A stretch of 64,000 nucleotides of DNA from Adiantum capillus-veneris. Lineage: Eukaryota; Streptophyta; Polypodiopsida; Polypodiales; Pteridaceae. How positions within the stretch are numbered: position 1 is the stretch's first letter; each line of letters opens with the position of its first letter. The position numbers and the translations under genes are program-made. Where the stretch lies: positions 63,354,870-63,418,869 of the forward strand of contig CM043952.1 of assembly GCA_014529385.2 (NCBI GenBank), read 5' to 3'. Under the pieces are notes generated by a model. That model saw nothing but the letters and a program-made list of their open reading frames with translations, was not told where the DNA came from and did not search any database. Shown in pieces: positions 35,101-40,890 of the stretch.

Positions 35101-38091
35101 AAGTGACAATGATAACATTGACATTCCTTAGAATAAATGCTTTGTTCTTCTGACGTGATGTATCCTCCTAAAATTCCTTGTGCTGCTTTTTCATATGGGG
35201 TGAGCTTAGGTTTAGCAATTGTGTTAGCTTTACCCTTGGATTCATTTTGTGAGTTCTTTTCTGAGAGACTAGAGGAAGATTGATTAGAAGAGTTACCATT
35301 CTTACTGTTCTTACCGTTCTGAGGGTTCTGAGAAGTCTGAGAGGTACTTTGAGATGACTTGTTGTCCTTAGGCTTTCTCTTGTTGTGCTTCATCTCCTGT
35401 GCGAGAGCAATCGCTACCCCCTTGTTGAGATCTACGGGGTCGAGGACTTCGACATCAAACTTCATATAGTCGTTCAACCCAAAAATGAAAGCCTCCTTGC
35501 GCTCATCATCCGATACTTTTCTTTCGTCGCGCTCGCGATCCAAAGTTGTCTTTCTTTCTTCGCGCTCGCGCTCCAAGGTGGCGCGTTGCAATTCTTGTTG
35601 TAACATCATGTCCATCATCATCTTGACCAAAGCCTCCATAGGATTTGGTGCAATCCTTGGCGTAGATGGGGAAGGGGAGGGTCGGAAAAAACTCCTGGTG
35701 GGAAAAATTCTTCTTCTCCATGCTCATCACCTCCATGCGAAGTATCCATTCCGCTTTGGGTGATGACCATACACTGAAGTCTTGAGTTCTTAAGTTCACG
35801 AGGAACTTGGGTTCTTGTGGTTCTTGGGTTCTAGAGGGGCTTAGGTTCTTGAGGTTCTTTTTTAGCTTGCAATTTGTGTTAGAGAAGGACTCTTACCTGA
35901 GCTCTTCTCTTTCCCGCGGGCGCACCCCTTGGCGGCCTTGCGCTCACACTAAGGTTGCTTTTTCCCACCTCACGTTGATCGGCCGACCGCTAAGTGCACG
36001 GTCCGCTCTCAATGAGTAAAAAGAGAAACAAGGGGAGGCTGGACAAGCCTTTCTTTCTTGGGTTTCCTGTCACTCTTCAAAAATACGATTAGGAATCGAC
36101 ATGCCTAAGTGGGCTTGGGTTACGTGCGACCGCAACAAGCAAAAAAAATTATTGTGGTTCTTTCCTTGAGTGATACAAAACAGTGCCAAAGCTCTAATAC
36201 CAATGTAAGGTGCAGCGGAAATGATGTTGAACTTTGCTCAAGATGAGTGCGCTGAACTGTGCTCAAAGGTTCTTTTTACTTACGGAAGGGAGAGCCTTCC
36301 ATTCCTTTAGTGAGAGAGTGCAGATGATCACAAACAAAGTGGTAAACACTGTGAATGAAGGTGCTGAGACTAAGAGATAGAGAGAGAAGAATACGACACC
36401 AGAAAAACCCTCCTCCAAGGGCCCCTCTCTCGATGGCGAGAGAAGTCTTTGCTATTGATTGCAAAAATCTCTACAATGGCCTAAATGCAATGGTCTTGCC
36501 GACGATGAGGACGGCGACGAGTCGGCCTGAAATCTGAAAACGCTAAGGGCTGAAATTTGCAAATCTTGTATCTGCTGAATTCTGACTCTATGTCGATAAC
36601 GAAGACGACGCGCTGAAAACGCAGATGTTGAAGTCTGCGAATAGCGGGCTGAAACTGCAAACACTGGCTGATCTGATCGTGCGGCGAGGATCTGCTGCGG
36701 GAAGGTGAGATCTGCGAGGTTTGGGGACCGCGGTATGGAGTTTGACTGCTGAAAATGCAAAACGCTGATGCTATTGGGTGTTCTGTCGCGAGGAATTTTC
36801 AAAACGCTAAGGGATCTGCAAGTTGCAAAAACGCTAGGGTTGTAGGTGCAAAAACGCTATGGATTCTGCTGTCGCCAGGCTGATCTGCAATGCTGAAAAA
36901 CGATGGAACGCTAGGAGTTCCACCGTGGGGGTCGTGTTGAGAAGGTGCACTGTTAGACTTGTGGTCTCTGCTGCCTCTTCTATAAGAAAGTGTTAGCGCT
37001 AGCTTTTCTTATATACTGACTTGCCAAATTGCCCTACCTAGGTTCCCAACAAAGTCACTTATTAATAATAAGTGAAAAATGGCTAAAATAGGGCAAATGG
37101 GTTCTATGCACTGTAAAATGCTCCCAATGGGTACCGATTGTAATCTGATGATCATGTTGTGTGCAACCAGTGGAAATGCAAGTACTCTAAGTGCCTGGAC
37201 ATGCACGGTCTACGAACAGACTCACAAAGGTGCCAGAACACTTTCCAAGCTGAACTGAACCCTAGACATGAAGTAGCTTGTCCACGTACACATAGGGTTT
37301 GTCACAAGACGGACATCACGTGCCAATAGAAAAGAACAGACTGAATAGACTTTTAGCACTTTAATAACAACTAAACTGAAAGAGAGAGACGACACGCGAC
37401 ACGGAGTGGCGGAATTCCACCCCAGAGAGTATTGGCCCCAAACCTTGGCGCCCCTTTCGGTATTTCTTTATATTGCATCAACACAGTACAAGCCGGTACT
37501 CCAGACTCTGCACCTTCTCCAAGAAGCATGCCAGGTTATGAGCGCTAACCTCATATTTAAAGGCCCTTGGCCTAAAAAGCAGTTACAGTGAAAAGCTTAA
37601 AAAACTCAAAAGCTTCTGATCCAAAAGCAATGCCAAAAAGCTGCCAACGTAAATCACGGAAATCCGTACAGTCCTGCCAGCGTAAAAAGCGAAAATCCGT
37701 ACAATTCTGCCACGTCAACACTACCAACGTGAAAATCAGAAATCCGTACAGTTCTGCCACGTCAGCAGTCGCAACGGAATTTCCAAAAATCTATTGCTGC
37801 TTCTTCTGTTGCTTTTGCTTCTTCTAGGGTTTAGCCCCTCGGCCGGTAGCTCCGTTCTTCAGTAGGTCGACACGTCAGTAGTTTGTTAGCTATTGTATTT
37901 CTATTTGTTCATCATGGAGAGTTTCCCTCTTCCTTGCTCGTGTACCATGTATTCTCTTGATAGGGAAGTTATAGCCAAGTGGGCGTTTCAAAAGACTATA
38001 GATGTTAGTTGTAGTGGAAGGGTATAATGATTTTAGCTCAAAACTAGTACAAATACAAGGTTATTTTACTTGAGAGAACTGAACTTAACAC

Positions 38092-38146
<55 letters not shown>

Positions 38147-40665
38147 ACCGCATGTCGAGTCCAACCACCCTCAAGGGCCCCCTTGCTCTGTTGTGAGAGT
38201 AAGACTTGCTTTAGATTACTTGCACAATGCTGATACAATGTGAAAGGGCTGATTTGATGCAAAAACTCTAGGATAAATCTGATGCTGAGGATTGATCTGA
38301 TGCAAAATGCTGGGCTGAAGCTGCGCTGCGGGTATTGTGGCTGAAATGCTGGGATGGTGCTGGTGCTAAGGCGTTGGCTGCCCTCTGCGAGTACTGGGTT
38401 CTGATGAGGATAGGGAGAGCCCTAGGCTCTCATATATAAGAAAATGGGAGTGGGCTCGAGCAAAGCCAGATTCAGCCCCCCGATTTCTCTTAAATGAGGT
38501 TTTTACAACTTATTAAATTTTAAGCGACTGTTCCCATGCCTAAATGTGTAAGTGATTTATGAATGCTTGTGCAAGTGAGGGTATGTACTACTGACCTGTC
38601 TGGGCATGTAGGTCCTCTGAGAGGTTCACAAGGGAGATCCCTAACTAAGACTGACACTAATGTGTAGTAGTAGCTGGTCCACGTGGCTCAAGTGCAGTGC
38701 ACATTTGACAAAAGAAGGGTATTTTTCACACAAAAAACAAGTTCTTGATGAGTTTATGTGCATATCTAGGAGCAGCTACGGAACCCCATCTTGTATATTT
38801 AAGAGCTGTTGATTGTAGAGGTTTTCCTTATCTTTGATTTGTTTTCTCCTCCAAAATTTAGAAGCATTTTCCTTGAGTGCAATTGATTATTATTGGGGCT
38901 ATGGAAATGCACAGGGAAGCTAGTTGAGTGTTGGTGACGTTGTGTATATGCAAGGGTGAGCAAATTTGGCCCATATCTGCTTGTGGGAGCTACTTTCTTT
39001 ATCCTCATGTATCATGCGAATACGGAGGTGTGACATAGGCCACCCCCAAATCCTTCACAGCGCATGTTATCAATGTGTCTCATAAAGGGATTTTCTTCTC
39101 TTTCCTTCCAATATGTTTTTAACTCTTCTACAGACCTCTCCTTTGGGCTTCCCCCTTTTACCTTGGAGTTTATACCTCATTCTGTCCCTTACTTTACGTG
39201 TAGGGGAGGAAATTTTTGGGGGCTTACTCGTAACTTGTGCACTCTTATGGACTTTTTTTTAAAGTACCTCTCTTGTGCACTTACGTGGTACGAGAAGTTT
39301 CCCATTGTCGATCCCAGTTGGTTGGAGGAGTAGTGGGTAGGTTTGCAAGCATAGCACGATAGCTTACATTACTTGAATAAAATAAATGTAAATTAAGGTG
39401 CAAACTTACTCAATGCCCTTGCGACCTGCATCATCAAATCCACCTTGTCTTAGCCATGTTATATGCTCGTGCGTGTAATCTTGACACAAATGTTTTTTTT
39501 TTTGGGTTGGCATGTAGGATTCATCGGACTTAGAGGGGAAACTTGGCAAGGCTTCTGAGATGGTCTTATCTTGCATTGAGGAGTCTGAAGCTGAAGCTGA
39601 GAGAACGAAGGATGGAAATCCTACGGAAACGTTTGTGAACCACTTCATGACTCCACCTGAGCTTGATGACCCTGATAACGAAGATACTCTTTCCGACATT
39701 GATGATGATGAGGTGGCTTAATCCTCTTGTTTATGAGAACTTGGTTTTGTGTGGTTCTTAAAACAAAAAAATGTGCTTTGTTAAGGTGGATGGCTATCTT
39801 CATAATCAAGAGGAAATTCGACTGAAGACCATCATCTGGACAGAAATGAACAAAGAGTATCTAGAGGTGAATATTCATAAGCTCTTCAGTTTCCTTTCTT
39901 TCTTTGTTTTCCATAAGCCTCCTAATTTGGTTTGATGTTTTCAGGAGCAACAAGCTAAGCAGGACGCTCTTGCTGCAAGTCAAGCAGCCCATGCTGCTGC
40001 TCTAGCAGCTGGTGATTCAGATTCAGCTAGTGCAATTGAGCTTGCAGCTGCAGCTGCAGCTGCAGTGGCAGAGTTGAGAAAGGTACAAACCAATCATCAG
40101 CCTACATTCTCTCTTCCTCTTGAATAACAGCCTTTGAGTTCCCGAATTGTCGGATAGAGGTCTCTTGGGGCTTTTTCTACGACGCTAAAACTTCTCTCCA
40201 CATGTGAGAGAGCATGCGTGTGTGTGTGTGAATAAGAGGAAACTGGAATAGCTTGTCCTCACCCACATCGGAGAATTGAGCTCTTGATCACAGTCCCAAG
40301 CGCTTGATTCTACCAACACTGACCTACTGCCAAATTGGCTTCTCTTTCCCCTCATTTGGGTTTTCACCAATGTTCAGGATCGAAAACGGAAACGGGATGA
40401 GGCGAAAAGCAAAGGGCCAGCTGAATCTGCTACAGAAGCAACCCGGCAAATGCTTCAAAGCAAGGTGATGTTATGTTCAGTTGGAACTCAGCTTCTTTAG
40501 GAGTTTAGAGAAAGCAGCTTTGGGTGGTATGTCCCCTGCCTGATGTGCTGAGGTACTATGATTTTTTCTTTCTTGTTGCAGAAGCTTAGCTCAAAGGTGA
40601 ATTACAGTGCGTTGGAAAAGTTGTTTGATGGAGAGGTAGGTCTCTCTCTCTCTCTCTCTCTCACA

Positions 40666-40706
<41 letters not shown>

Positions 40707-40842
40707 TTATGTACATCCATAGACCATACACATACTTGTATGTACACTCCAAAGAGCAAATATCCTTTGAAGTGATTTATGTATATCCATAGAACATACA
40801 CACATACTTGTATGTACACTCCAAAGAGAAAATATCCTTTGA

Positions 40843-40890
<48 letters not shown>

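Larger units (their letters stand above)
15355..37306 (-). mobile_element. outer element of the TGTAAGG-LTR family (element 1), interrupted
   Basis: Minus-strand LTR element made of 3' LTR 15355-16477, internal 16478-16809 joined to 33874-36203, and 5' LTR 36204-37306. Removing element 2 rejoins the internal region cleanly at ATACT. The internal part of about 2.7 kb has gag, CCHC, protease and an unknown 3' ORF, but no reverse transcriptase, RNase H or integrase. The primer site and polypurine tract are in the right places. The flanks (TTGTA on the left, AGACG on the right) do not match, so the terminal base of the right LTR or the target duplication is altered. Confidence 0.85.
12925..39517 (+). 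other. BRF1 intron 12, 26.6 kb, filled with nested retroelements
   Basis: It begins GTAACT and ends TTGGCATGTAG. All other BRF1 introns here are about 70 bp to 1.1 kb. Most of its length (13860-38710) is retroelement, nearly all on the minus strand, antisense to BRF1. The ends of the intron (12925-13018 and 38711-39517) look like ordinary non-coding sequence. Confidence 0.9.
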
